This document shows, piece by piece, positions 1-9,110 of a DNA stretch of 64,000 nt. Source of the stretch: Planctomycetota bacterium (lineage in GTDB: Bacteria; Planctomycetota; UBA1135; UBA2386); contig JALORC010000052.1 of assembly GCA_025459175.1 (NCBI GenBank), forward strand, positions 1 to 64,000. Direction: 5' to 3'. The position numbers and the translations under genes are program-made. The notes under the pieces were generated by a model that searched no databases, was not told the DNA's origin, and worked only from the letters and a program-made list of their open reading frames with translations. Position 1 is the first letter of the stretch, and the number at the start of each line of letters is the position of its first letter.

Positions 1-16
1 TCAAACCCTTCACTTG
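1..16 (-). rRNA. rrs: 5' end of 16S rRNA (partial, at window edge)
   Basis: Read on the minus strand the first bases give AAGTGAAGGGTTTGA, which aligns with the universal bacterial 16S 5' end (AAATTGAAGAGTTTGA in E. coli); the next expected bases, TCCTGGCTCAG, would lie outside the window. Only about 16 bases are present. The call is supported by the leader-like sequence that follows (boxA, promoter). An rRNA operon is therefore inferred to run leftward out of the window. Confidence 0.7.
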
Positions 17-167
17 GAATGTTTGTCCTTAGCGTCGCTTCACCCTGCGCAACCAACCCGAAGGTCTGCTGCCAGGGCGGCTTGCCTGCATGCCCCACAG
101 GTCTCGCGACCCGCGGTCATCAGGCACTCATAAAAAGCTCACACGCTTTCTTTTCGAGGCCACCCAG

Positions 168-180
168 AATGTCAAAGATC
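168..180 (-). promoter_or_regulatory. boxA-like antitermination element in rRNA leader
   Basis: The minus strand reads GATCTTTGACATT, close to the boxA consensus (TGCTCTTTAACA) found in pre-16S leaders, where NusB/NusE load for rRNA antitermination. It lies about 150 bases upstream of the inferred 16S start. The identification rests on similarity and position. Confidence 0.55.
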
Positions 181-221
181 GTCTCGCACTCAGCTCGTCG
201 CTGGCGTGCGAGGGGCGGGAG

Positions 222-249
222 AAGGTAGCGAGCGATCGGATCTGGTCAA
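222..249 (-). promoter_or_regulatory. candidate rRNA operon promoter (-35 TTGACC, -10 TACCTT)
   Basis: On the minus strand TTGACC (249-244) and TACCTT (227-222) are separated by 16 bases, the spacing typical of stable RNA promoters. It sits some 40 bases upstream of the boxA-like element and would drive transcription towards the 16S gene. No start-site data are available; the call is by pattern only. Confidence 0.45.
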
Positions 250-428
250 GCACTCGCCCAAGTTTTCTTTCGCGGACTTTCTCATCGGACCGATCGCACT
301 GCGCAAACCTTTCTCGGTGCTGAGCTTAAGGGACCTCGCTGGTGAACGGGACTGGCTCGTCCGTGCGCGTCGCGGACCGCCGAACGCGACGACCTTGCCA
401 GCGTTTTCGCCCGCGATACACAGGGCAC

Positions 429-1826
429 GTGCTGATCCTGCTGTTCCTGTTCGTCGGCCTGCAGTTGGGCGTCGGCTTCTGGGCCGCGCGCTCGATTCGT
501 TCCGAGGACGACTTCCTGGTTGCAGGTCGGCGCCTGGGGCCGGTCCTTGCGGCCGCGAGCATCTTCGCAACCTGGTTTGGCGCCGAGAGCTGCGTCGGCG
601 CCGCTGGGGCCGCCTACGCCCATGGCATCGGCCCGACCACGACCGAGCCCTTCGCCTACGGCCTGTGCCTCGTGCTGATGGGCGTGTTCTTCGCGGCCCG
701 CCTTTGGCGGCTGCGGATCACCACGCTGGCCGACTTCTTCGGCGTACGCTTCGGCGCCAGCACCGAACGGCTGGCCGCAGTGCTGCTGTTGCCCTCGTCC
801 CTGCTGTGGGCGGCGGCGCAGATCCGCGCGTTCGGCCACGTCGTCGCGGTCAACAGCAGCGGGGCCATCGACGTCGACACCGGGATCGCGATCGCGGCCG
901 GCATCGCCGTCGTCTACACGGTCGCCGGAGGCCTGCTCGCCGATGTCTACACCGACGTCGTGCAGGGCCTGCTGCTGGTGGTTGGCATCGCCGTGCTGGC
1001 GGTGGTCGCCTACGGCGCCTTCCAGGCCCTGCCTGCGGATGCCGCACCGCCCCCGCCGCGAGCCTTGGAGCCGACGGACTTCTGGACGGTGCTCGAGAGC
1101 TGGGCGGTGCCGATCTGCGGCTCGATCGTGGCCCAGGAAGCCATTTCCCGCTCGCTCGCCGCCCGCTCGGCAACGACGGCATCGAGCGCCGCCGTTCTCG
1201 GCGGCCTGCTGTATCTCGCGGTCGGCACGCTGCCGCTGCTGCTCGGCTGGATTGGCCCAGCGCTCGCGCCCGGCCTGGACGATGCCGAGACGATCCTGCC
1301 CCACCTGAGCCAACAGCTGCTGCCCGCAGCCCTCAATCTGCTGTTCGCGGGGGCGCTGATCGCAGCCATCCTGTCGACGGTCGACAGCTGCCTGCTGGTC
1401 GTGGCATCGGTGGTCGCGCGCAATCTGGTGCCGGGCCACCGACGCTCGAACCCCGATGGTGCGGGGCGCCTCGGCCTCGCCCGCTGGTCGGTCGCCGGCG
1501 CCGGCTTGATCGCCTACGGCCTCGCGCGCAGCAGTTGGAACGTCAAGGAGCTCGTCGAAGAGGCCTCCGGCTTCGGCAGCGCCGGCGTGTTCGTGCTGGC
1601 CGTGGTCGGCCTCTACGGCGCCTCCGGTCGCGCGCTGGCGGCCAATCTGACGCTGCTGGCGGGACTCTCGACCTGGCTCGGCACCCGCTTCCTGTTCGCT
1701 GCCTCGTGCGACCATCCGTACTTGACCTCACTCGGCGCCGCCGGTCTCGCCTTCGTGATCGGCCGCGGCATCGAATCATGGCGCGGCGTCCCCGCTCCCC
1801 CACCCACGCTGCAATCCCCATCGTGA
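429..1826 (+). CDS. sodium:solute symporter family protein
   Basis: A polytopic membrane transporter of about 465 residues with the spacing of hydrophobic helices typical of the SSS (LeuT-fold) family. The N-terminus carries the family's RSEDDFLVAGRRLG segment after helix 1, then FATWFGAESCVGAA and LADFFGVRFG, which match conserved SSS loops. It probably couples Na+ to uptake of an organic solute; the substrate cannot be read from the sequence. A GTG at 429 puts the start right before the first helix; the frame also opens at 342, but the residues between are Arg-rich and unlike the family. The stop overlaps the next gene's GTG (GTGA), so the two are probably translated together. The gene is divergent from the inferred rRNA operon. 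Confidence 0.85.
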   Translation: MLILLFLFVGLQLGVGFWAARSIRSEDDFLVAGRRLGPVLAAASIFATWFGAESCVGAAGAAYAHGIGPTTTEPFAYGLCLVLMGVFFAARLWRLRITTLADFFGVRFGASTERLAAVLLLPSSLLWAAAQIRAFGHVVAVNSSGAIDVDTGIAIAAGIAVVYTVAGGLLADVYTDVVQGLLLVVGIAVLAVVAYGAFQALPADAAPPPPRALEPTDFWTVLESWAVPICGSIVAQEAISRSLAARSATTASSAAVLGGLLYLAVGTLPLLLGWIGPALAPGLDDAETILPHLSQQLLPAALNLLFAGALIAAILSTVDSCLLVVASVVARNLVPGHRRSNPDGAGRLGLARWSVAGAGLIAYGLARSSWNVKELVEEASGFGSAGVFVLAVVGLYGASGRALAANLTLLAGLSTWLGTRFLFAASCDHPYLTSLGAAGLAFVIGRGIESWRGVPAPPPTLQSPS

Positions 1827-3250
1827 ACTCGCCCTCGCTGCTGCTCCCGTGCCTGCTGCCGTGGTTGTTGGGCGCGCTGCCAGCGCAAGTCGACCGCTAC
1901 GAACTCGGCTTGCGTCTGCGCGCCTTCGAACGGCGCCTCGGCGCCGCCGCCGACGGCCCCGAACGCCATGCCGCGCTCGGCGAACTGAATCGCGCCGTGC
2001 AGGCGTTCTTCAGCCTCGACACCGCCGCCGTGGCGCGCGCGATCGCCGCGGCCGAACGCGCCCTCGATGGCGGCGCCGAGGACCCGTTGCGCACCGTCGC
2101 CGACAGCGTGCAGCTGATCCTCGACCGCCGGCTGGTCGACGCTGCCCAGCCGACCCTGCCGCTGCGCCTCGGCGCGGCCTACCCGATCGAAACGGGTTGG
2201 CCCGCGGACCTGCACCTCGAAGTGCGCCTGCCCGGCGACCGCACGCCGCGCCTCGATGTCGCGGTGCCGGCGGTGCCGGTGACGCTGGAACTGCCGCTGG
2301 CGGCCGCCGCGCCCGGCGACCAGCAGCTCGAGTGGACCCTGCGGCAGGGCGAGCGCCGGTTGCCTTGGCGCCGCCACGGCCTGTCGCTGGCGAAGGCGCC
2401 GGGGCCGCGCCTCGAGCGGCTGCTGGCCGCCGCCGACGCCGCGGCCGCGGCGCCGCGCACGATCGAGACCACCACCCTGCCGAGCCTCGCGAAGATGCTG
2501 CGCACGATGACGCTGTCGCGGCGCGAAGAGACGATCCTGCCCGGGTCGCGCTTGCTCGACGACGCCGAGGCGCTGGCGGCGGCGATCGCGGCCGGCTCCC
2601 GGTGGCACGGCAGCGATCGCCCCGGCGAACACTGGCTGCGGCTCCCGCTCGGTGCGGGCGCGTCGAGCGTGCGCCTGCTGGCACCGGCAGTGCCGCCGGG
2701 CGAACGCCGCCCGCTGGTGCTGGCGTTGCACGGCGCCGGCGGCTCCGAGAACCTGTTCTTCGACGGCTACGGCGACGGCGCCATCATCGCCGCCTGTCGG
2801 CAGCGCGGCTGGTTCCTGGTCGCGCCGCGCAACGAAATGCTCGGCGGCGGCGGCGATCTGATCGCCCTGCTCGAGGCGATGGCGGAACGCTGGCCGATCG
2901 ACCGCGATCGGGTGCTGCTGGTCGGGCATTCGATGGGGGCAGCGCAGGCCGTGGCGGTGGCCGGCAAGCACCCGACCCGGTTCGCGGCCGCCGCGGCGCT
3001 CGGCGGCGGCGGCAACCCGGGCCGCGCCGCGGCGATCGCCGAGTTGCCGTGGTTCGTCGGCGTCGGCGAACGCGACTTCGCGCGGTCCCAGGCGCAAGCG
3101 CTGCGGCAGAAGCTGCAGGGTGCCGGGGCCCAGGTCGAGTTCCACGAGTACCCGAGCCTCGAGCACCTCGCGATCGTGCAGTTCGCGCTCGGCGACGTGT
3201 TTGCCGCTTTCGACCGCGCACTCGCCGCCCGCGCCGCGGCCCGCAAGTAG
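1823..3250 (+). CDS. secreted alpha/beta hydrolase (esterase/PHB depolymerase-like)
   Basis: About 475 residues. An N-terminal signal peptide ends ALPAQ, a middle region of some 230 residues has no recognised domain, and a C-terminal alpha/beta-hydrolase domain follows. The hydrolase core shows LVLALHGAGG (oxyanion-hole strand), the nucleophile elbow GHSMG with catalytic Ser, a candidate Asp in GERDF and a His in LEHL. The architecture resembles secreted esterases of the PHB-depolymerase/feruloyl-esterase type; the substrate is unknown. The GTG at 1823 overlaps the symporter stop by 4 bases. An in-frame ATG at 1778 would place the signal peptide internally, so GTG is preferred. The fusion of a long unassigned N-terminal region to the hydrolase is the unusual feature. 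Confidence 0.8.
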   Translation: MNSPSLLLPCLLPWLLGALPAQVDRYELGLRLRAFERRLGAAADGPERHAALGELNRAVQAFFSLDTAAVARAIAAAERALDGGAEDPLRTVADSVQLILDRRLVDAAQPTLPLRLGAAYPIETGWPADLHLEVRLPGDRTPRLDVAVPAVPVTLELPLAAAAPGDQQLEWTLRQGERRLPWRRHGLSLAKAPGPRLERLLAAADAAAAAPRTIETTTLPSLAKMLRTMTLSRREETILPGSRLLDDAEALAAAIAAGSRWHGSDRPGEHWLRLPLGAGASSVRLLAPAVPPGERRPLVLALHGAGGSENLFFDGYGDGAIIAACRQRGWFLVAPRNEMLGGGGDLIALLEAMAERWPIDRDRVLLVGHSMGAAQAVAVAGKHPTRFAAAAALGGGGNPGRAAAIAELPWFVGVGERDFARSQAQALRQKLQGAGAQVEFHEYPSLEHLAIVQFALGDVFAAFDRALAARAAARK

Positions 3251-3272
3251 CCGCGCAGGCGGGGCCCGACGC

Positions 3273-4016
3273 TCAGCTCCGGCACGCGGTGACGGCGCCG
3301 ACGCCGGTGGCCCCGGCGGCGCGCAGCAACGCCGCGCACTGCCGCAGCGTCGCCCCCGACGTCAGCACGTCGTCGACCAGGATCACGCGCCGGCCGGCGA
3401 TCCGGTTGGGCTGCGCGACCGCGAACGCACCGTCGACGTTGCCGGCCCGCGACAGCACCCGCGGGTCGCCCTGTGGCAACGTCGCCCGCACCCGGACCAG
3501 CACCGTCGGTTCGACCGGCAGCGCCAGTCGCTGCCCGATCGCCGCCGCCAGCCACGCCGCCTGATCGAAGCCGCGCTCGCGCCGGCGCGCCGCATGCAGC
3601 GGCACCGGCACCAAGATCGCCCGACGCCACTTCGGCCCGAGCCCGTGGCGCCGCAGCGCCAGCGCCATGGCCCGCGCCAGCAGCCGCCCGGCGGCGGCGT
3701 CGCCGTCGAGCTTGAAGGTGCGCACCAGGGCCCCGCCGGTGCCGGCGAAGCGCCACGGCGCGGCGTGGAAGCGCAGGTTCTGCAGCGCGCGGTGGTCGTC
3801 CAGGCACGTCTCCGCCCCCGGCGCCACGGCCTCCCCGCACCGCCGACACCCCACCGCCGGCCGGCGCTGCAGCAACTGGTCGCAGCGGCGGCACAGGGCG
3901 TTCGCCAGCTGGCCGCATGCCGGGCACGCCGGCGGCAACACCAGATCGAGCGCCGCTCGCAGCAGTTCGCGCGCCGGCCGACGGAAGCTACGCCACCCGA
4001 GGAAGGAAGTGCTCAC
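3273..4016 (-). CDS. comF: ComF family phosphoribosyltransferase-like protein
   Basis: About 247 residues. The N-terminal zinc-binding part has paired CPACG and CRRCGE motifs (with further Cys between), followed by a type I phosphoribosyltransferase fold with the PRPP loop ILVDDVLTSGATL near the C-terminus and VPVPLHAARRRERGFDQA in the middle, a ComF hallmark. In naturally competent bacteria ComF acts with ComFA in DNA uptake, although many genomes keep it without proven competence. A comEC homologue lies at 36377. The start is uncertain: GTG at 4016 is chosen because homology begins just after it; the frame stays open upstream with no similarity. It is convergent with the hydrolase gene. Confidence 0.85.
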   Translation of the reverse strand: MSTSFLGWRSFRRPARELLRAALDLVLPPACPACGQLANALCRRCDQLLQRRPAVGCRRCGEAVAPGAETCLDDHRALQNLRFHAAPWRFAGTGGALVRTFKLDGDAAAGRLLARAMALALRRHGLGPKWRRAILVPVPLHAARRRERGFDQAAWLAAAIGQRLALPVEPTVLVRVRATLPQGDPRVLSRAGNVDGAFAVAQPNRIAGRRVILVDDVLTSGATLRQCAALLRAAGATGVGAVTACRS

Positions 4017-4102
4017 CCGGACAGTGCCGCGGGGAACCGTCGAAACGACCACGCCGACAGGAAATCCGCCGCCGGGCAACCCCGCCCGCGACTGCCCCCG
4101 CG

Positions 4103-4660
4103 TCAGCGACCGGGCAGCGCGATCCGCCGCGCGCGTTCCGCCGCCGGCGCCGGCTTGGTCTGGTTGGGCACCCCGAGCGCCTGCCGCACACTCTGCACGT
4201 AGGTCTCGACGGTCATGTCCTTGCCGTGCGGCACCCCCAGCGCCTCGCCGATCTCCTTGGTCAGCTGCATGTCGTCCTGGAACGACCACGGCTGGCTCTG
4301 GAAGTACTCGCGCAGCAGCTTGCGGAACGCGCGCCGCGAGCTGTAGGCGCCGATCGCGTAGACCCCGCCGGCGAACGCGATGATGCCGGCGCAGAACAGC
4401 AGCGACGTGAGCTCCATGTTCCAAGTCGCCACCACCTGCAGCAGGAAGCCGGTGGTCAGGAACAGGAAGCCGATGATCACCTGCATGTTGTTGAGCGCGG
4501 TGTCGCGGACCTTCAACAGGCTCCGGCCACTCTGGCCGAGCGCATCCTGCAGCGCCTTGTGGGGCTCCCGGAAGCGGATCGAGTTCGCCAGGAAGAACAC
4601 GCCCACCACGTTGCAGGTGAGGCCGATGACCGCCAGTTCGGGGCTTTCAGGGTTTACCAT
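4103..4660 (-). CDS. small integral membrane protein, unknown function
   Basis: 185 residues starting with a clear ATG. Hydrophobic segments lie near residues 9-27, 61-80 and 85-106, followed by a charged C-terminal half (RRAFRKLLREYFQSQPWSF and onwards) likely to be cytoplasmic. I do not recognise the family. It lies upstream of comF on the same strand with 86 bases between, so co-transcription is possible. Codon third positions are almost all G or C, as in real genes here. Confidence 0.65.
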   Translation of the reverse strand: MVNPESPELAVIGLTCNVVGVFFLANSIRFREPHKALQDALGQSGRSLLKVRDTALNNMQVIIGFLFLTTGFLLQVVATWNMELTSLLFCAGIIAFAGGVYAIGAYSSRRAFRKLLREYFQSQPWSFQDDMQLTKEIGEALGVPHGKDMTVETYVQSVRQALGVPNQTKPAPAAERARRIALPGR

Positions 4661-4847
4661 GGGCGACTCGGGCGGTTGTCGGCGCGGCGCGGGTGGTTCG
4701 GCCGGGAAGGCCGGAGGTCCGCACGGAGCGCTGGCAACCAGTCCGCGGCGGGATGCTAGCCAGCCCCTGTCGGCCTTGCCACTGCGACAGCAAAAGCCCG
4801 TCAGCTCTGGCGATGGCGCCGAACGGCCCTACCATCGCTGCTCCGCA

Positions 4848-5159
4848 ATGCCGAGCCCGATCGAGTTCGACCGCACCACGATCCAGCACCTTGCCGAGCT
4901 GGCGCGGCTGCATCTGCCCGCCGATCGGCTGCCGGTCCTGCGGCAGCGCCTGCAGCGACTCGTCGATGCCTTCGGCGCCTTGGGGGAGCTGCCGCTGCCG
5001 AACGCCGACCAGCAAGGAGGCCAGCCGGGCGAACCGCAGGCGGCGCTGGTGCTGCGACCGGACGTGCCGCTGCCCCCGCTGTCGCCGGAACAGGCGCTGG
5101 CCAACGCTCCGCAACAGGCAGCCGGTGCGTTCGTGGTGCCGCGGGTCGTCGACGCATGA
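4848..5159 (+). CDS. gatC: Asp/Glu-tRNA amidotransferase subunit C
   Basis: 103 residues, normal for GatC. The N-terminal half matches the family (FDRTTIQHLAELARLHL, then a Leu-rich helix), and the C-terminus has PDVPLPPLSPEQALANAP, corresponding to the conserved LREDV...ALANAP motif. GatC stabilises and wraps the GatA-GatB pair, which converts Glu-tRNA(Gln) and/or Asp-tRNA(Asn) to the amidated forms. It is the first gene of gatC-gatA-gatB. Its stop overlaps the gatA start as ATGA, consistent with translational coupling. Confidence 0.93.
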   Translation: MPSPIEFDRTTIQHLAELARLHLPADRLPVLRQRLQRLVDAFGALGELPLPNADQQGGQPGEPQAALVLRPDVPLPPLSPEQALANAPQQAAGAFVVPRVVDA

Positions 5160-6619
5160 ATGCGTCCCCCCGCACCTCGGCGACCGAACTCGCGGCCGGC
5201 GTACGGCGCGGCGACTGGAGCGCCGTCGAGTTGACCCGCAGCGCGCTGGCCCGCATCGAGGCTCTCGATGGCGAGCTGCACGCGTTCGTCGAAGTGCAGC
5301 ACCGGAGCGCGCTGGCGGCCGCCGCGGCGATCGACGCCGCTCGCCAGCGCGGCGAGCCGCTCGGCGCGTTCGCCGGCGTGCCGATCGCCTACAAGGACAA
5401 CCTGGCGCTGACCGGCAAACGCACCACCGCCGGCAGCCGCATCCTGCAGGGCTATCGAGCCCCGTACACGGCCACCGTACTGGCGCGCCTCGAAGCCGCC
5501 GGGGCCGTGCTGCTCGGCAGCACCAACCTCGACGAGTTCGGCATGGGCAGCACCACCACCACTTCGGTGCACGGCCCGACCCGCAATCCGTACGGCCACC
5601 ACCTGGTCCCCGGCGGCAGCAGCGGCGGCAGCGCCGTCGCCGTGGCCGCCGACTTCTGCCCGCTCGCGATCGGCAGCGACACCGGCGGCTCGGTGCGCCA
5701 GCCGGCGTCGTTCTGCGGCATCAGCGGCCTGAAGCCGACCTGGGGCCGCGTCAGCCGCAGCGGCCTCGTCGCCTACGCCAGCTCGCTCGACTGCATCGGT
5801 GCGCTGGCCCACGATCCGGCCGACCTCGCGCTGTGGCTCGACGTCGTCGGCGGCCCGGACCCCGCCGACCCGACCACGCGCGCGGCCATAGCCGCCATCG
5901 CCACGCAACCACCGCTCGAGGATCTGCGCGGCCTGCGCATCGGTGTGCCGTGGCAACTGAACGGTCCGGGGCTCGACGACGAGGTCGCCGCAGTCGCCGC
6001 CGCGGCGGCGCGCACCGCCAGCGAACTGGGCGCCGAACTGATCGAGTGCGACCTGCCCGGCGTCGAGCACGCGGTGCCGACCTACTACCTGCTGGCCACC
6101 ACCGAAGCGGCGTCCAACCTGGCCCGCTACGACGGCGTGCGCTACGGCCTGCGCCGCGAAGCGATCGGCCGGCTCGACAGCACCACCACCCAGACCCGCA
6201 GCAGCGGCTTCGGCCTCGAAGTGCAGCTGCGCATCCTGCTCGGCACGTTCGCGTCGTCGCACGAGCACGCCGCCCGCTTCCATGCCCGCGCCGAGCTGGC
6301 CCGGACCCTGCTGCGGGCGCGCTTCGCCGCCTTGTTCGAACGCTGCGACGTGGTGCTGTCGCCGACCTCGCCGATCCCGGCCTTCGCCGCCGACGCGTTC
6401 CCCGACGATCCGCTGGCGCTGTATCTGTGCGATGCGCTGACGGTGCCACAGAGCCTCTGTGGCCTGCCGGCGCTGTCGATCCCCGGCGGCCGCAGCGCCG
6501 ACGGCCGGCCGATCGGCGTGCAATGGACGGCGCCCGCCGACCACGAGGCGCGGTTGCTGCAGCTCGCCGCGGTGTTCCGCCGCCACACCGACCACCACTT
6601 GCACCGGCCGCTGCCGTGA
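5156..6619 (+). CDS. gatA: Asp/Glu-tRNA amidotransferase subunit A
   Basis: 487 residues, the usual GatA length. This amidase-signature enzyme frees ammonia from Gln for transamidation. The Ser-cis-Ser-Lys triad is visible: Lys in IAYKDNLAL, cis-Ser in the PGGSSGGSA loop and the nucleophilic Ser in DTGGSVRQPASFCG. The start ATG overlaps the gatC stop, and the end overlaps the gatB GTG start (GTGA). Presence of the complete GatCAB suggests that the organism makes Gln-tRNA and/or Asn-tRNA by the indirect route. Confidence 0.96.
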   Translation: MNASPRTSATELAAGVRRGDWSAVELTRSALARIEALDGELHAFVEVQHRSALAAAAAIDAARQRGEPLGAFAGVPIAYKDNLALTGKRTTAGSRILQGYRAPYTATVLARLEAAGAVLLGSTNLDEFGMGSTTTTSVHGPTRNPYGHHLVPGGSSGGSAVAVAADFCPLAIGSDTGGSVRQPASFCGISGLKPTWGRVSRSGLVAYASSLDCIGALAHDPADLALWLDVVGGPDPADPTTRAAIAAIATQPPLEDLRGLRIGVPWQLNGPGLDDEVAAVAAAAARTASELGAELIECDLPGVEHAVPTYYLLATTEAASNLARYDGVRYGLRREAIGRLDSTTTQTRSSGFGLEVQLRILLGTFASSHEHAARFHARAELARTLLRARFAALFERCDVVLSPTSPIPAFAADAFPDDPLALYLCDALTVPQSLCGLPALSIPGGRSADGRPIGVQWTAPADHEARLLQLAAVFRRHTDHHLHRPLP

Positions 6620-8049
6620 GCGCGTTCACCACCGTCATCGGGCTCGAGGTGCACGTCCAGCTGGCGACGCGCAGCAAGCTGTTCTCGCCAGCGCCGGTCG
6701 ACGCGCTCGGCGAACCGAACTCGCGCGTGCACCCGATCGACCTCGGGCTGCCGGGTGTGCTGCCGCAACCGAACGAGCACGCGATCGCGCTGGCGACCCG
6801 CGCCGCACTGGCGCTCGAGAGCACCGTGCAACCGCAGTCGCGGTTCTGCCGCAAGCACTACTTCTATCCGGATCTGCCGAAGGGCTACCAGATCAGCCAG
6901 TTCGCCGAACCGCTGGCGCGCGGCGGCCGGGTGCCGCTCGGCTGTGGCCGGTTCTGTCGCCTGCACCACCTGCACGTCGAGGAGGACGCCGGCAAGCTGG
7001 TGCACACCGACCTCGGCACGCTGGTCGATCTGAACCGCGCCGGCGTGCCACTGGTCGAGATCGTCGGCGAGCCCGACCTGCGCACGCCGGCCGACGCGCA
7101 CGCGTTCCTGAGCCACCTGCGCCACCTGCTGCGCTTCTGCGGCATCTCCGACTGCGATCTCGAGCTCGGCTCGCTGCGCTGCGACGCCAACATCTCGCTG
7201 ATGCCACACGGCAGCACCGAGTACGGCACCAAGGTCGAGCTGAAGAACCTGAACTCGCTGAAGATGGTGCAGCGCGCGCTGGAGTACGAGGAGCGGCGGC
7301 AGACCGCGGTGCTGGCGGCCGGCGGCAAGGTCGCCGCCGAGACCCGCGGCTGGCACGACGAGCTCGGCGAATCGCGGTCCCAGCGCAGCAAGGAACAAGC
7401 CCCGGACTATCGCTATCTATCGGAGCCGGACCTGCCGCCGCTGCAGCTCGACGCAGCCTACGTGGCGGCGCAACGACACGCGCTCGGCGAACTGCCGGCC
7501 GAGCGTCGCGACCGCTATCGGCAAGCCTTCGGCCTCACCGACGTCGACCTCGACGCGCTGCTCGCCGAACGCGACATCGGCGACTGGTTCGAGCAGGTGG
7601 TGGCGGCCGGTGGCGACCCGAAGCTGGCCTGCAACTGGCTGGTCGCCGAGCTGCTGCCGGCGCTGCGCGAGCGCGCACTGCCGTTGGCCCGGAGCCCGAT
7701 CGCGCCGGCGTCGCTGGCCGAGTTGCTGCAGATGCTGGGCACCAAGCAGCTGACCCAGAACACGGCCCGGGCGGTGTTCCGCCATCTGCTTACCGCGCCG
7801 ATGGCCCCGGCGCAGGCGCTGCGCCAGCTCGGCCTCGACCGCATCGCCGACCCGGAGCAGCTGCAGCCGCTGGCGGCGGCGGCGATCGCGGCGCTGCCCG
7901 AGGCCGCGGCGGCGGTGCGCGCCGGCAAACGCAAGGCGCTCGACGCGCTGCTCGGCCACGTGATGCGCGCCACCCGCGGCCGCGCCGATCCGGACGCGCT
8001 GACGCAGGTGCTGTGCACGTCACTCGGCGTGCCGACGTCCGGCACCTGA
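6616..8049 (+). CDS. gatB: Asp/Glu-tRNA amidotransferase subunit B
   Basis: 477 residues. GatB binds the mischarged tRNA, activates its side chain with ATP and receives ammonia through a tunnel from GatA. The start GLEVHVQLATRSKLFS and the block YPDLPKGYQISQ are family hallmarks; the DAGKLVH and LNRAGVPLVEIV segments match the cradle domain, and a C-terminal helical YqeY-like tail ends the protein. The GTG start at 6616 overlaps the gatA stop by 4 bases. It is the last gene of the operon; 85 bases separate it from the next gene. Confidence 0.96.
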   Translation: MSAFTTVIGLEVHVQLATRSKLFSPAPVDALGEPNSRVHPIDLGLPGVLPQPNEHAIALATRAALALESTVQPQSRFCRKHYFYPDLPKGYQISQFAEPLARGGRVPLGCGRFCRLHHLHVEEDAGKLVHTDLGTLVDLNRAGVPLVEIVGEPDLRTPADAHAFLSHLRHLLRFCGISDCDLELGSLRCDANISLMPHGSTEYGTKVELKNLNSLKMVQRALEYEERRQTAVLAAGGKVAAETRGWHDELGESRSQRSKEQAPDYRYLSEPDLPPLQLDAAYVAAQRHALGELPAERRDRYRQAFGLTDVDLDALLAERDIGDWFEQVVAAGGDPKLACNWLVAELLPALRERALPLARSPIAPASLAELLQMLGTKQLTQNTARAVFRHLLTAPMAPAQALRQLGLDRIADPEQLQPLAAAAIAALPEAAAAVRAGKRKALDALLGHVMRATRGRADPDALTQVLCTSLGVPTSGT

Positions 8050-8134
8050 GCCAGAAGGACAGGAATCCGCGCGCCGCTGGTGCGCGTGCTGCGTAGCATG
8101 CCCGCCCCAATCCTGTAACTCAGCGAGGCTTCTG

Positions 8135-9100
8135 ATGTCGCGTTTGCTCTGTGCCATGTCGTTCTTGTTGCTGCCGGTGGTCGCCCAGGAGAAGGGTGAT
8201 CTGTGGATCCAGGACTTCGCCAAGGCGAAGGCGCAGGCGAAGGCCGAGAAGAAGGATCTGCTGATCGACTTCACCGGCTCCGACTGGTGCGGCTGGTGCA
8301 TCAAGCTGGACGAGGAAGTGTTCGGCAAGGAAGCGTTCACCGGCACCGCGCCGAAGAGCTTCGTGCTGGTCAAGCTCGACTACCCCCGCGACGAGAGCCG
8401 CGTCACCCCCGAGATCAAGCTGCAGAACGAAGGTCTGCAGAAGCAGTACCAGATCCAGGGGTTCCCGACGATCCTGCTGTGCGACGCCGACGGCAACGTC
8501 TACGGCCAGACCGGCTACCAGGAAGGTGGGCCCGAGAAGTACGTCGAGATGCTCGCCGAACAGAAGAAGAAGGGCGACGTGTTCCAGGCCGCGATGCTGC
8601 GCGCGACCGACAAGAAGGGCATGGACCGGGCCAAGGCGCTCGACGAAGCGCTGTCGGGCCTCGACGCCGAAGTCGTCTCCAGCCACCACCTCGCCCGCAT
8701 GGAGGAGATCGTCACGCTCGACGCCGACGGCAAGGGCGGACTCAAGGCGAAGTACGAGGCCAAGGTCAAGGAGATCGCCGATGCGCGTGAGATCGACACC
8801 GAGGCCCAGGCGATGAACGAGCTGGTCGGTCCGCTGATGGAGCAGCAGAAGGGCAAGGAAGCCCTCGAGAAGCTCGACGCGATCGCGAAGGCCCCGAAGA
8901 GCAAGATCCAGCACCAGCTGGCCCTGTTCTTCAAGGGCATGGTCCAGATGGACGTCGACGGCGACGCCAAGGCCGCGATCGCCGCCCTCGAGGCCGGCAA
9001 GGCCGTGGCGCCGGAATCGCCGATCGGCAAGCGCATCGACAAGATCCTGCCCGACCTCCGGAAGCAGCTCGAAGGCAAGCAGGAAGAAGGCGGCAAGTGA
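8135..9100 (+). CDS. secreted thioredoxin-fold protein with CGWC active site
   Basis: 321 residues. A signal peptide ending VVAQ is followed by a thioredoxin-like domain with the redox motif W-CGWC (Cys52 and Cys55) and a cis-Pro in GFPTILL. The remaining ~180 residues are charged and helical with TPR-like spacing (EALEKLDAIAKAPKSK, AIAALEAGKA). Such exported thioredoxin domains with a helical tail are common in planctomycetes and are thought to act on disulfides in the periplasm; the partner is unknown. It has its own upstream gap of 85 bases with GCGAGG near the start. The sequence is Lys-rich compared with neighbouring genes. Confidence 0.8.
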   Translation: MSRLLCAMSFLLLPVVAQEKGDLWIQDFAKAKAQAKAEKKDLLIDFTGSDWCGWCIKLDEEVFGKEAFTGTAPKSFVLVKLDYPRDESRVTPEIKLQNEGLQKQYQIQGFPTILLCDADGNVYGQTGYQEGGPEKYVEMLAEQKKKGDVFQAAMLRATDKKGMDRAKALDEALSGLDAEVVSSHHLARMEEIVTLDADGKGGLKAKYEAKVKEIADAREIDTEAQAMNELVGPLMEQQKGKEALEKLDAIAKAPKSKIQHQLALFFKGMVQMDVDGDAKAAIAALEAGKAVAPESPIGKRIDKILPDLRKQLEGKQEEGGK

Positions 9101-9110
9101 CGCCGCCCGC

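Larger units (their letters stand above)
17..428. other. rRNA operon leader and divergent upstream region
   Basis: This stretch of about 410 bases has no convincing gene. It is visibly less GC-rich than the rest of the window, with runs such as taaaaagc and ttttcttt. It lies between the inferred 16S 5' end (minus strand) and the symporter gene (plus strand), so it should hold the pre-16S leader and promoters for both directions. A boxA-like element and a sigma70-type promoter on the minus strand are listed separately. Open frames here lack the G/C-ending codons of true genes in this window. Confidence 0.6.

Noticed and set aside
206..1822. Upstream extension of the alpha/beta hydrolase frame
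   Set aside because: It overlaps the symporter gene in another frame and is Arg-rich without similarity; the signal peptide starts at GTG 1823.
4693..6615. Upstream extension of the gatB frame
   Set aside because: It lies over gatC and gatA in another frame; the GatB homology begins at GTG 6616.
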